A stretch of 64,000 nucleotides of DNA from Durusdinium trenchii. Lineage: Eukaryota > Sar > Dinophyceae > Suessiales > Symbiodiniaceae. Below are positions 25,734-37,860 of the stretch, in pieces (the first letter of the stretch is position 1; every line of letters begins with the position of its first letter). The translations under genes and the position numbers were made by a program. The notes below the pieces were generated by a model. The model worked only from the letters and a program-made list of their open reading frames with translations, made no database searches and was not told the origin of the DNA. The stretch covers positions 750,333 through 814,332 of the forward strand of contig CAXAMN010013891.1 of the NCBI GenBank assembly GCA_963970005.1. The letters run 5' to 3'.

Positions 25734-25880
25734 GTGGGTGCGGCCGCCGGTGGAGCCCCCGCCGTCGCCGCGGCCGTGGTGGCGCGGGCGGCGGCCGAGA
25801 TGGAGGCGGGTGGAGAACAGCGGAGAGCGGAGGCGTTTCCCGACTTGGCCCAGATGTGTACAACCAATGGGGGGAACTGA
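25734..25880 (+). CDS. Candidate Ala-rich exon
   Basis: After an acceptor GTCGTCGTAG, 48 codons are open: VGAAAGGAPAVAAAVVARAA, AEMEAGGEQRRAEAFPDLAQ and a short tail to TGA. GC content is far above the flanks. The opposite strand is also open here, as often happens in GC-rich DNA, so the strand is not certain. A GC donor could also end the exon after MEA. Confidence 0.3.
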   Translation: MGAAAGGAPAVAAAVVARAAAEMEAGGEQRRAEAFPDLAQMCTTNGGN

Positions 25881-26206
25881 CGTGAGTTATCTCATAGTGG
25901 TTTGCTTTGACATATAACCTATAGGTTATAAGTACACCTAACCTAGTTTTAACCTTTGATTAATATTTATATAACATAATTACTTATTATATAATTAATT
26001 GATTCATGTTTCAAGTTGCCATGCCAAGCTTTGAAGGAAACAGAAACAGGAAGCAAAAGAAGAGACAAGCCTTTGGACCCCTGAGCACACTTACCGAAGA
26101 CGCGCGTCTTTCCCCCACACTCACGTGTGGGGTTTTTGTTTTTAGTGTGGTATCCGCTCCGCCCTCCTCCGCCCTCCTCCTCGTCGCTCCTCCCCCAAGA
26201 AACTTC

Positions 26207-26370
26207 CACCAACCAATTGTCACCAACCAATTGCTACCAACCAACTGCCACCAACCAATTGCTTCCAACCAACTGCCACCAACCAATTGCCACCAACAAA
26301 CTTCCACCAACCAATTGCCACCAACAAACTTCCACCAACCAATTGTCATCAACCAATTGCGACCAACCGC
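26207..26370. repeat. 14-bp tandem repeat, ~11.7 units
   Basis: The unit is CACCAACCAATTGY with point changes; variants contain AACTGC or AAACTTC. Because 14 is not a multiple of three, the same Thr-Asn-Gln-Pro-like peptide cycles through all three frames, so apparent coding here is an artefact. Confidence 0.95.
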
Positions 26371-29300
26371 TGTGATTTGTGTGGCAGGCGTAGCACTTGG
26401 TGCACTCCAGGGGGTGGGATGTACGCCCCGGGGTCGTCCTGGTGCTCGACACAAATCAAAGGTCCAACCTGTAATGAACTCGCTGAAACGCGTGCTTGCT
26501 TGATGCGTTTGATTTGTGTCGCGTTGCCCACTCCAATGCTACAGGTGTGAGGGCTCAGCACCCATTGCTTAATTCATTGTGGCTCACATACTGCTGTCAA
26601 ACGCTCACGGGTCCAACCTGTAGATGCACCCACACATTTACATACACTGAGACATGAGACCCACAAGCAACTTTCAACCACCAACCAACAATCACCCAAA
26701 CCCCCACCGCTCGCTCCCTCTCCTCCGTCCTCTACCCCCTCTTTTCTCCCGGCGCTTCCCCTTCTCCTGACTGCAGACGTTATCTCTGGATAAGTTGTTA
26801 ACATGTGGGGCTATCCGGTCCTATAATGTATTGATTTTGGGCAGTAGGTTCAACAAACTGTGGAAAACGTACCACTAATATATACTTTGACCGATGATGC
26901 TTTTGGGCAAATACAGAAATACAGTATTTGCATGGAACTCTAAAGACAGTGACACTACATAGAGGGGGGGTTCAATAGCTCCAAGTCTCTTGGGAGTGCT
27001 TTTGGAAGATGTCCCTCCCTGGGACAAGTCATGAGTATGTGGACCAAAAAGCTGCCAAAAGAACAAATCCCACTACCCCACTGACACCAAGCCATGGAAC
27101 TGGACATTGGGTCTTCGAAGTTTGTCGCCTTCTGGGAAGGGCCATGCGTGGCGCTATCCATTGCACAAAGGCTACGTAGTCCGTAGGATCGATCGAGAGC
27201 ACTTTCTGTCCAAAAGAGTCTACAGAACGTGTATGAACTTGGCACCCGGGCATGAACTGCTGAAACCCGCGGGTTCGTCCCTCGCGAGGCTCCTCAGCAT
27301 GTGGCCACAAAGGCCTGGCTGGCGGCTCGAGCGGCTGGTGCGTGGAAGCCTTAGTTCTCGACCTGACTTGCCGGGGGGATTGGGTGGCCCAGCCTCAAGG
27401 TAGGAATTCGGGGGTGCCGGGCCGCTGGCATTCCAGAGTCGTTCTCTAAGCATGAACACTTTTGGTCCGAAGCTGGTCGTGTTGTTGTAGATAGGATGCT
27501 GCAACACACAATCCGGCATTGAAGCAACACTAGCTCAATGTTAAAGTTATGGCGTGGCTGTGGCACCAAAAACATGTGTGTAGGGTGTGTTTGTGTTTTG
27601 TTTTTTCTCATTCCCGCATGCCATGTGAACTGATGCTCATGCCAAACAACGTAAACGTCCCCTGTTCCGGCAAATGCAATTCCAAGGGTTTTTTTTCTTT
27701 GGGTTTTCAAGGCGTGGTGGTGTTTTTCAAGTCGTTCTTTGGTGCCCTCCTTATGGGCCAACGGAGTGCATCCGGCCGATGCCTCCCAAGCAGGTGAGAC
27801 AGGGCAGCCGGGAGAACGACCCAAGCCAAGAGGAACACCTTCGGACGGCCGCGTGGGACACCCGTAGGACCCGTGATCCCCGTGGGACCCGCGGATCGAT
27901 GGATCGGTGAATCCATGAACTTCAGATCGTCCTGGCTCGTCCGATCTGAACTCGTTTCCGGGACTTTCCCTTAGAAGGCAGAGGTCATGCAGCAGCCAGG
28001 ACTCACCAAATGCCCGGGCCAAGAATCCTTGAAATTTGCTGAAAGGGTCACTGTGCTGTCGAAGCGATGCTCAGGTCCAAAGCCGATGCCTCCCAAGCAG
28101 CTGTGGAAGCTGCTGATGCTGTCCGCTGCCCCTGATTACGCTTGGTGGGGCGTAAGAAGGGAGTCAGGGTGAAAACAAAGAAAGCATACAAACTAAGCCC
28201 GTGTTTCTGTCAAAGATAGGACGACCAAGCCCTTATTGTCGGTTGTCTCAGTATGTCTCAGTGTTTGTACGTTTGATGTACGTTTGCCTTGATTTTTTTG
28301 GGATGAATGTCTCCTAGATTCTAGATGGGATGCAGGATACCAGTACTGTCAGCAGAAAAGCATGCGATAGTATGATAGGATGGTTAATCTCGTTGGAGCG
28401 TGTCCATCGGCCTTCTTAGCATAGGTCCCATAGGTATGTGGAGTGGGTCTATAATTTTAGGTTTTTTTTATCTAAAGACCGTCTCCTATAGATCCTATCC
28501 TCAGGATATTCCTCTTAGGACCTCACCAGTTTGGCCTTGTCCGGATGACCCAATCTAGCCTGTCACATGGACCCCCCATAACGACTGCAGAACCTCATTG
28601 GGTACCTCAAATGCATCAGATGGGGTCCTTGGCGCTAGTAAGGAAAAGCAGGTTTGGCCCGGCCAGTCATGTCATAATCATTTTACAGTGGTTTCAGAGA
28701 TCCGATGGAACAAGCTACCCCAAGTTTGGTGGTTGATATGGCAGATATGGACGAACGCATCTTGATTCAAGACATTTTGAGGATGCCGGTGTCCACTCTG
28801 AAACTGTAGAAGTCCATGTAGTTGATAGGTGGTCCCCATGCACTGGGCAAGCAGTCTCTTAAGGTCGCTTTCAGTGCTGCAATGCGAGGACGTCCTGTCT
28901 TTTTGGCTGAATTCGCGTTGGTTCTGTCAGGGGTGTGTAACGTTTTAAGGCTTTTTTGGGCTGCAGCACAAAGCGGTGCCAGAACACAAAATTCAGCAAT
29001 GATGATAAGTCACTTTGATCACCTTGCCTTTCATATGCTCTCAAGAATCCAAGAAAAAAAGATTGAACTTCTTGAGACTTCTGCAGTACTTAAATGTCCG
29101 TGTTTTTCAAAGTGGAGCTTGGCGAAGAAGGGTTGACGGTTGACCTTCGACTTGGCAACCTGGTATTTTTTGTTTACTGTACATGAAGCTTAACTTAACT
29201 CCTTTGTACAAGAACTGTCCTTTGATTGGACCTTGTTGCGTGTTAAGAATTACATGCCAGGCCTTGTGTACTGTAGTGCACTGTGGTGGAAGTGATGATC

Positions 29301-29444
29301 TCCGCATGGCAAGACCTGCCAGGAGACTGTCCTAGCGAGGTTGGTGCTCCCACCACGTCTTACAGCACTGGACGAGCACTGCGCATCACGTGTCGTTTGG
29401 GAAAGAAGACTCATCGATGCACACTCTGCTAAACTCAACAACCC

Positions 29445-29505
29445 CAGCTCACTTAGGTACTCCCCAGCTCACTTAGGTACAACTCCAGCTCACTTGGGTA
29501 CTTAT
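29445..29505. repeat. Three copies of a ~20-bp unit
   Basis: CCCCAGCTCACTTAGGTACT and close variants repeat three times. Confidence 0.85.
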
Positions 29506-30666
29506 AAGATCTTATAAGTTACTGTATGTTGCATGGCTCACATGGGCCGCACCATCGTCTCGACACCCAGTGATGACCGGCCACTGCTAGGGCTTGCTAG
29601 ATGCTGCCAAAAAAAAAGAAAGCCGCGACGGTCGGAGGATTCCGCTGTGCTCGCCAGGCCGGCAAACCATGAGAGCCATGAGGGCGATCCCTGGCCAAGA
29701 GGAAGATGCTGGGAACCACAGAGAAGCGCCCCGTCAAGCTACACTGCTCCGTACTTAGCTGATCGGTGCTCAGCTCGGGTTCATGCGTTCCTTCGTTCAT
29801 GTAGCCGTCGTCGCCCTGGAAGTATTCAGCATCCAGGACTGCCAGGACAATGAGAGATAGACCAAGTTTGTATATACTGATTTATGCTCCATTGGACCTC
29901 TCAACTTTCCAACATGGGGATTTGTTCTTCATGTTAATCATGTAGTTCGACTCCACTCTGGTTCTGCCAATGACCATGGCCATCCGTGCCTAGGCCTCTC
30001 ATGCAATCCGTGCTGCACAAAGCGCGGTGACAGAAGTGCTGTTGCTGTCGGGTGAGGCAGAGGCCGCTGCTTGGCTGGGACGCGGGCATTTTCGAAATTT
30101 CATGGAACGACAAAAGACAGTTATCGATTTTCTCCACGGCATGAGCCTATTAGGACATATTAGGACCCCATGATGTCCTTTACTCTGCGGGCTGCAGGAT
30201 TGGTTCGTCCACCAAATGCAACCAGAAAGCCCTTTCAGCTCACAGCCCATCTACACTTCACGCAGGTGCTTGCAGATTCTGAAAGGAATTCGTTTTCTAA
30301 TTGGATCCGATCCACTTGCGGACGCTTTCCATTCTTGGTGGCTGCCGACCGTCCGCATGCGACATACGGGCGTACGTAGATCCGAATATTGCTCAATCCC
30401 TGAAGACGGACATCAGAGCTCCCAAACGGACGAGCTTCATGACTTCCAGTATATGGTTTGGAGATGCTTAGAGGGGTGTTCCTGGTGAATCTGTCTTGGG
30501 ATCAGGACATGCCCAGACACATTGATAGCTCGTAACGCGACCTGCCTGCCTCCAGGCGACCATCCGACAAGCCAAGATCGATGCTGACACCTGGCAATTT
30601 GACCTCGGGAGGTCTCGAAGTGTTTGGTGAGATGATGGGTGCGGAAAGGAACCAGAGGTTTTGACA

Positions 30667-30760
30667 GATAAGACCCATCAGTAGATTCGAACCTACCAGC
30701 TTCAGGGGTTTCTACTGATTGCTAAATAGCGGCTAAAAGCCCCTTTCCGAGGTTAAGGGG
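30667..30760 (-). other. tRNA-like remnant with a B-box and adjacent hairpin
   Basis: On the minus strand GGTTCGAATC matches the internal B-box of RNA polymerase III genes, inside arms TCAGTAG and CTACTGA. The T-stem is short by one base relative to a real tRNA, and no A-box or acceptor stem fits. Next to it is a perfect hairpin, CCCCTT...AAGGGG. This is best read as a decayed tRNA or SINE-like relic. Confidence 0.2.
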
Positions 30761-31263
30761 TGTTTGATCTTGACATTTAAGACAAGACCTTGTGCTGTGC
30801 TCATCTGAACAATAGCAATCTCAAATCTCAAAATAACCCACCCTCCTCAGTCCCTTTTCTCTTCAGGTGTTTGTCTGTGTTGGCCCGCCTTCAAAGGCAG
30901 CCACACTTGGCTTCTGGGCAGCCACACTTGGCTTCTGCCCGTACCCGTACCTGGCAACGCCATCCCAACACATCAGGATAGGGTGTGGAGTCTACCTCCC
31001 ATCACCCCCTCATACACCCTATGGGACTGTTTTCCATGGGAGCTAGTCTCATATCACAAGGCCTTTGCAAAGGCAACATCTTCAGGCATCCAGCTCCTTC
31101 GCACATGCGAATGCCTGATTAGGAGGGGGGTATCTCATGAAGAAACTTAAAATCTCTCGAATTGCGGTGTTCATGTCCACACCCTGTCACAAAAGCATCT
31201 TTGACGGTGTGCAACACCTGGGAATTTACATTGCACAAATTGCGGGAGAAACCGCCTCCAAAG

Positions 31264-34200
31264 TTATTCGGCCCATTTCTCATTTATCTTCACTGACTGG
31301 CTCTTCAACTCTGACAAAATGGTCTCAACTTCACCCTTGGGCTTCGGCATAAAATGGAGGATCTGGCACACTTTTGACTCCTTATCTTCTTGGATAGCCT
31401 TGTCCATCTTCTTGCGCGCTGCCAAGCTGTCTTCTGTCACTGCCATGGCTGTGTCCGACTGCTCCAGCACTTCACCCCATGCTCAATCTGCGTGAAAGCC
31501 GGCACCGCGAGGATTCCGCCAGCCGGGCACGTCCCTCAAATAACAAGGATGGCGTCACTCCCCGAACGGCAGAAGAGCTGAATCTTGTAGTACTCAATGC
31601 CCATACGAGCCATGTGTTGTGCCCAGTTGGCCCCATCATGCGACCTCTGATGGCCTGAGCCTCTTCTTCTCCGTAGCCTAATGCCAGTGCTACCCTCCGA
31701 AATGCCTTGATCATGCCTGGTTTGGAGGGAGGTGTCTTTGGCTGGCTGGTGACTAACAGTGGATCATCCACTTCCGTGTGCTTCGTGCGCTGTCTGTAGC
31801 AGCCTCTTTGCAGCTGCAACCGGGCAGAGCTTGGGGGTTGAGTGGCAAAGACATCCCTGCCTTCTCAAAATTTCAGTCTTGCCAACCGGGAGGTACAAGG
31901 CAACTAACGACCCGCATCCAGCTCCTTCCTCAAGCGCAACGTGTCGAACGAGTCCCACCGCTGCCTCCATTTCCCAGCATGCGAGCAGCGAGAACATCAC
32001 GAGCGTGTCCACTGGTCGTAGTGGCCCGCCTTCAACCGGTTCAACATCCACTCGCTGGTCGTCCATCTTCCTCAGGTCAATGGCCATGCACTGCTTGTCT
32101 TTTCCAATTCCTCTGAAGCCTCTGAGCGAATGGCATCTTTCACTGCGAGATTCAACTCATCCGTCCATGCCCCACCTTTCATCACATTCTCCCTCTTCGA
32201 AGGCTGAGAGAAACACTCCTGAGCTGCAGAAGCGCGAGGCCTGCGCTCCTGCCCTGCCCGAACGACGAAGCGCTCCTGCAAGGGTCAATGGATTTGCTGG
32301 TTGGATAGAGCTCAATATGCAAGCTCTTTTGCTCTCTGTTCCCACCAGCTTGAGGAGTGGATGCCGCCGTGGATGCTTGAAATCTAAGGCCGCGAACTGG
32401 TCGTTTTGGAACTCTTCCAAGGTCTTTCTCAATGCTTCAGGGTCTTCTTCGGCCTCCTTCACCCTTGCTGCTGACCCCGTGGCATAGCTCTTTACCACAG
32501 GTTCCATCTTACAGACTGGAGTGGCCGGTGTTTTCTTCTCCAGCCCACTATCACTATCGGATCCAAACTCTTCTTTCTTCACTTCAGGGACCCTTTGTGA
32601 GAAGCGGATGAAGTGCCTCCGAAGGGTACACTTTGGGTGTGATTTCTTCTGGCTTGGAGGGTTCGCCACCATTGATTCGCCACCCTTGGGGACCTTCTCC
32701 CATGGCCTCCCATCCCTATCCCATGCCTCGCTTCTCCACCCCTTCTGGGAGGGCGAGGGAGGGCATACATGGAGATCCTGACAGCCTGGACAATGAGGCC
32801 CGGCATCACAATGTTGGTAACTTCTGGCCTGTGCAGTAGCGATTTTGCTTAGTGCGTTCCTGACAAGAAAACATGGTCAAGAGTGGAGCTGCACTCCCTC
32901 CACCCGCGTCGAACGATTCCGGGGGTGACATCTTTGGACTGACGTGTAGCCCCGGCCATCGTGCAACTGTGCCTCCAGTTTCCAATCCTGCGCAATCTGT
33001 TTCATACTTCGGTCGTGCAAATGGCTACGGTCATGCACGTGCGCAATCGGTCGGACGGCGAAATCGAATCATGAACCGAGGTGCCGGCCAATCATGATTT
33101 GATCACTCATTTCCGGCAATGTGGTTATGTCATAAGTGCTACTTTTTTACTTTGGCATTACCAGCATTTCCACTTGTGCCCTATCCACATGGCCATTGGG
33201 CTTGCTCGCTCTGGCGGCCGGCTCAACACTTCCCCCTCATAACTCCCACCCCCCGAGTGTAGAGTGATCTGCCACTCCCCTCACCCATCTTTTGCTCACT
33301 CTTCATGCACGTGAGGTAGCTCGGGTGGTCGTGCATCGCCTCCATCGAGGCATGGTGAGGTGCCAGATGCAAGGCCACCTTTGGTGTCACCTTGTTTAAC
33401 AAGGGTCATGCTGCTCGTCGAACAAGCGCTGACAGCGCATCCTTTGCGCAGACACCCTCTGACCACAAGCAACGCAACATCATGTAGGCCTCCCATAAGG
33501 CCCGAGAAGCAGGAGAACAAAGCTTGTTTTCATCTGATGCAGTCCATGTCGACGATCTCGACCGGCTGACCTTCTACCAGCCGCACTGCCCACTCCCAAT
33601 GGTGAGGCATCAACCAACATGAACATGTCAAGGCAACACATGTTGTGTCTTGCATGAGCACGCACTGTTCCCTCCAGGCCTTGGGGGCCCAATGCTCCAC
33701 AAAAACCTTTGGTACCCACCTCAACGCAGGCTCAATCTGTTTGAAGTAAACAGCTGGAGTTCCTTCCAGCTGCCGGGGTCTTGAAGCTAACGCTGCGTAA
33801 TGCTGCGTGCAACATTGGCTCGAAAGGTTTCAACTGAGGGATGAAACCCGAGGCCCATGACATCTCCCCAGTGAATCACTGCAGTGGCTTGACCGCCATA
33901 AGAGGCTTTGTCTCCAGCCCTTTTGCAAGCTCTCGCCGGGCTCCCGCCACTCAGCTCTCGCCGTTGAAAAATGTTTTGCAGGGCGGAGCTGAATGAAGCC
34001 ATCTGACTTGCCTGTTCTTGATCCTCTTCTTGAGGTCTGATAAGGTCTTGTTGCACAACAAATTTATCCCACCAACAATTCGGCCGCTCACATGCACCTC
34101 ACTAGGTCAAACACTTCCCATCCTTCACGCTGCACTGCATGTGTCAACCCCGCTTCACCTGCAAAGAGCTCCATGAATTTGCTGTCAGTCTCAACCACTT

Positions 34201-35127
34201 GCATTGCTCCCAAGCACTCCTTAGGAGGCTGAGCTTTTCTCATGCTTTGCCCTCGGCCTCCCGTTGACTCGCCGTTCTCTTCAGCGACTCTCTCCATTGG
34301 ATCAACGATGGGGAGTCACCGATGGGCTCGCCTGTCACATGTGCCGCGGCTTCTTCAGCGGCCCGCCACCGCCCTTGCCTTGGCCTTTGCTCTTGCCCTT
34401 GTTCTTCTTGCCCTTGTCTTCGGTCCGACCTGGGCTATGAGGACCTCTTGTGCGGTTGGCGGAACCATTCACAAACGTGTGCCAATCCTTTGTCACGACT
34501 GTCATTGCTGCACCCATCTGCTGCCCTGGACCAAGCGTAGCATACATTCACGCCAGCCTTGCTCTTGAAGAACCTGCCCTCTTTCTGCTGAGGGTCATGG
34601 CCACCTGATGCCTTCCTCTTGGGCTTCATCCAACCCTTTATCATCTCCCGCCGGATTCGGGTTTGGCCCTGGTCGGGCTGGCATGGCCTTGGCTGAGTTG
34701 AGAGCATACAACATGGCAGGCTTCTCGAACTCTTGACGCACTGGCTCAGATCGCCGGGTTCCACGGCGAAGCATGGAATGAATGCTGACAATGCCGGGTG
34801 TGAAGCATGGAATGAATCCCGCTTTCATTTCTCCTGTGCCCAAAACTCTGTCCTGCACCTTATACACCCAAACTTGACCCTGATGGCACTCATGACCAAT
34901 CTGTACTGGGCCTTTTCCGTTTCGGTCAGTCCCGTTGTTCCCCTCCTGGCTGTTGAAAGAGATTGTTCAAACACTTTTGTAGGAATCACCGCCATGATCT
35001 GCAATGAGGTCAACCCAACGTCACCCAACTGTCTCGTCACGCAACGCACTAGGCCTGCCTCCAAACCGCCCCACAATGCAGCGTCTTGCAAACTCGACCA
35101 CATGGCAGTCATGGCCCCGACCCCCAA
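31264..35127 (-). mobile_element. Decayed mobile element with tyrosine-recombinase-like end
   Basis: Broken frames on the minus strand can be ordered. First comes a gag-like segment (35127-34825; GLVRCVTRQLGDVGLTSLQI). Next is a Cys/His knuckle (34791-34435; CYAWSRAADGC and AHVCEWF) with two apparent Cys losses and a following KGKKNKGKSKGQGKGGG tail. Then SKFMELFAGEAGLTHAVQ (near 34180) resembles methyltransferase motif I. Finally there is a recombinase-like region (32087-31480): RPVDTLVMFSLLACWEMEAA, where the family as I know it has Arg before EME, and GPTGHN followed in another frame by ARMGIEYYKIQLFCRSGSDA, the His-x-x-Arg block of tyrosine recombinases. Frameshifts, a stop and lost residues indicate a dead copy. 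Assignment to a DIRS-like, Crypton-like or dinoflagellate-specific class is inference; no terminal repeats were found. Confidence 0.65.
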
Positions 35128-37860
35128 CCCTATCTTGATAGGGGGTCCACTTGGCTCAAGGGAGTTTAAAGACCTGGTCCCACCCTAGCCACCCAGTCCT
35201 TCTCTCTTGCTGCATGTTACTTCTGGCCTTTGTGAGAAATGTTGGACATGCGGCGCGTGTTTCGCGGAAGAGGGTACCGAGGAAGGACAGAATCTCAGTC
35301 TGCATGGGGAAGTGTTCCGAACGACAGCCATTGCACATTGATGCGCATTGGTCAAGTAACGGGTCAAACATAGGAAATGCTGTTCACTTGATTTGTTTCC
35401 CTTCTGTCTGAGAGTCGTTAGTAACAAGACTAGTAGCTTCTATCTCTAGGAGGGTGCTGTTGAACGGTTAGATCTAGAAGATTCTAGAAGCCATCCTCCC
35501 TCCCCCTGTTCTACCTTGGAGATGTTTCATGCCCTCTTAGTGACTACAGCGGCCAGCACATTCTCCAGAAAAAGGTGAGGGAGGAGCAGGCTGGACAGTA
35601 ACATAATATAATGGAATCCTGTGCCATTTGTTTTTTTTACATATCGTGGTTTGAGCTGATGCTACAAAAAGTTTTGCTTGGCCTCAGTGGCACACTTGCT
35701 ATGTCAACGATCCAAACATTCGCCCAGCCACACGCATGACTTCCTGAGGAAGATGGCGTCATGGCCGGGACACCCCAGCCCGAGCAGCTGTCCCGCTGGC
35801 AGGCGGACAGGAGAAAGGGTGAAGAGACAGAAAACACCTTTGTGGCTGGAGACCTTCACACAAGCCGGTTTAGAATCTTAAGACGTATTCAATTTGGGAT
35901 TCACGGTTCGGACTAAATTGTTCAATATTTGGGAGCCCCTATGCCACTATGCCCAATTACCCCATGAAGATGGAGGTTTTCCAAGACATGGATGCATACA
36001 GGTGTTTCTTTGGTTTCTGCTTGCCTACATTGCACTGGAGCAGGTCGTGTCACCTTGGTTTGGTGTTCGGCTCGAAAGGGCTCAGCGGCCCAAGCTGATT
36101 TTGCTGAGTGCCTCAGGCAACATGATCCACATTCCGCAGTAGTAACAAGGGCATCGCTTCCATGGAGCAAGGCCGCAGCTAGCAGCTTCTTGTTACTATA
36201 GCAACTAGTAGCGATGCCCTTTGTTCCTAGTAGCTTCTTGTTACTAGTACCTAGCAGTAATGCCAGGAGCTACTAGCAGCATCCTTGTTACTTCGTGTTG
36301 ATGTGGGGTGCACGATCCACCCAGGATGGTGCCGGCGGCGATTTCGAAGAGCAGATCGAGGAGCGCACTGGCACATGTCATGCGCGCGAGGATCCGGTCT
36401 GTCGACATGTCTAGACTCACCGGAACTGCAGGCCCACCTTCGGTTGTTTACTTGAAGTGTTGGGCATGTTTGGTCGCGCCGTGTTGTGCCTAGGAATGGC
36501 TTCATCCTGCAGTGAAGATCGACTTTCACCGCAGCAACTCTCTCAGCCACAAACGGCTGTGCGGAAGATCGATTTTTGATGCGTGGGAACTTGTAGATAC
36601 TTGTAGATAGATCATCCTAGATTGCATTGCTTCAAAACTTGGGGAACATGTTCCACAAGATGCTGATAAAGCCAAGAAGCCATTCTGACATAGCTAGCAT
36701 TTTGGTTTGTATTGGCATTGGCTCAATTTGCTTCGATCTGGGCCTCTGGACCGGCTGCAACCTGTCCATCTCGGGAGCGCTGGCGGCCACACTGGACCGA
36801 GCTACCCGAGGTGCTGCCCGAGCTGCACAAGCCCTGGCGCAGCTGCATGCCCTACGCAGGTCGCAGGCAGAACGCATGTGAGTTGTTTTGGTGCGCGGCT
36901 GAGTGACTGGTCGTGGTCATTGCGAACCAGTAATCTCTGTTGGAAGAGTGGCCTGGGACCCAACTAGACCTGAGCAAAGGCTAGAGTCATGGGGGGATCC
37001 AATTCAATAATAATTGGAAAAAAAATATATATATATATGGTTTATATTTATAATATGTCAATGCTTCACTTTGAGCAGCAGAGTTCTCCACCCTGGAGAT
37101 CGAAATCACATGATAGGCTTTGGGTAGTGCTCTGGGTGTTAAGAACCTTCCTTGCTCCGAGTGAGACCGAGCGAGAATCGACGAGACGAGTTAGTAGCGG
37201 GGGGCTCAAGACGACTGAGATCGCTTCCCAAGTGCCATGGGCTTTCGGCATGGGCGGAGATTCGGATAGCGACTCTTGGCCCTGAGACGGACTGATGAGT
37301 AGCCATGGGCGGAGATTCAGATGGTGACTGATGAGTACGGATGCTAACGGATTGAAAATGACGATGTTCTAACACGATCTATTACAATCTATTAGTTGTT
37401 TTGTGCGCATACTGTGCACATTGTTTGGTGAAAAGATGCGAAACGTCGGCTGGCTTGGGGTTCAATTATGGGTCTTGGGTTTGGTTTGTCGGGGGGGTGC
37501 GGTTCATGTGTTGGGCCGCTGTTGCAGGTCCGGTGTGGTTTTCGTTGCTGTTTCCTGCAACGGGCAGGCAGAAACAACCTGCTGCAGCAGAAAACAAACC
37601 GCAGCAGAGCGGAGAGGGGTCTGCAGCGCAACAGGTTTATCTTCCCAACGATGTGGTTGCCATGTCATGTTTCTTCGCAGGAGTGTTTTTTTGATATTCG
37701 ATGATGTACATCACCGGAAAACCAGAACCTGCGGTTTGGAGACTTTGCAAGTGCACATGGCTGTGCCATGTCTTCAGGAACAGTGGTAGCTTGGTGGCCA
37801 TTGACTGGCCTCAACCAGGATCCCAGTCCACACTTTGGCTACTTTTCATTGCTTCTTCAG
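35128..37860. other. No supported gene
   Basis: Contains a CCTAGTAGC-family repeat at about 36140-36290. A GC-rich patch at 36750-36880 is open in two plus-strand frames and cannot be resolved. At 37249-37284 ATGGGCGGAGATTCGGATAG encodes GGDSDSDS, echoing the acidic motif of the downstream gene, with a near-copy at 37303, but no exon could be defined. Confidence 0.45.
36140..36290. repeat. CCTAGTAGC-type short repeat, second cluster
   Basis: Words such as CTTCTTGTTACTA, GCGATGCCCTTTGTTCCTAG and AGCAGTAATGCCAGGAGCTA match the 4.3-kb cluster with point changes. Confidence 0.7.

Larger units (their letters stand above)
26560..31130. other. Mostly empty; isolated exon-like patches
   Basis: A block ending at 28151 before a GTAAGA donor reads PMPPKQLWKLLMLSAAPDYA. 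The same CCGATGCCTCCCAAGCAG word occurs at 27777 directly before a GTGAGA donor. A 104-codon frame at 28822-29136 has no recognised motif. Nothing else is supported. Confidence 0.4.

Noticed and set aside
26127..26454. Open frames in all plus-strand and some minus-strand frames
   Set aside because: Produced by the 14-bp minisatellite, which lacks stops in any frame.
30667..30760. Functional tRNA gene
   Set aside because: T-loop/stem geometry is off by one base and no acceptor stem or A-box fits; kept only as a low-confidence relic.
32157..32487. Plus-strand open frame over the mobile element
   Set aside because: Ser/Pro-rich mirror of the minus-strand element remnants, which carry the recognisable motifs.
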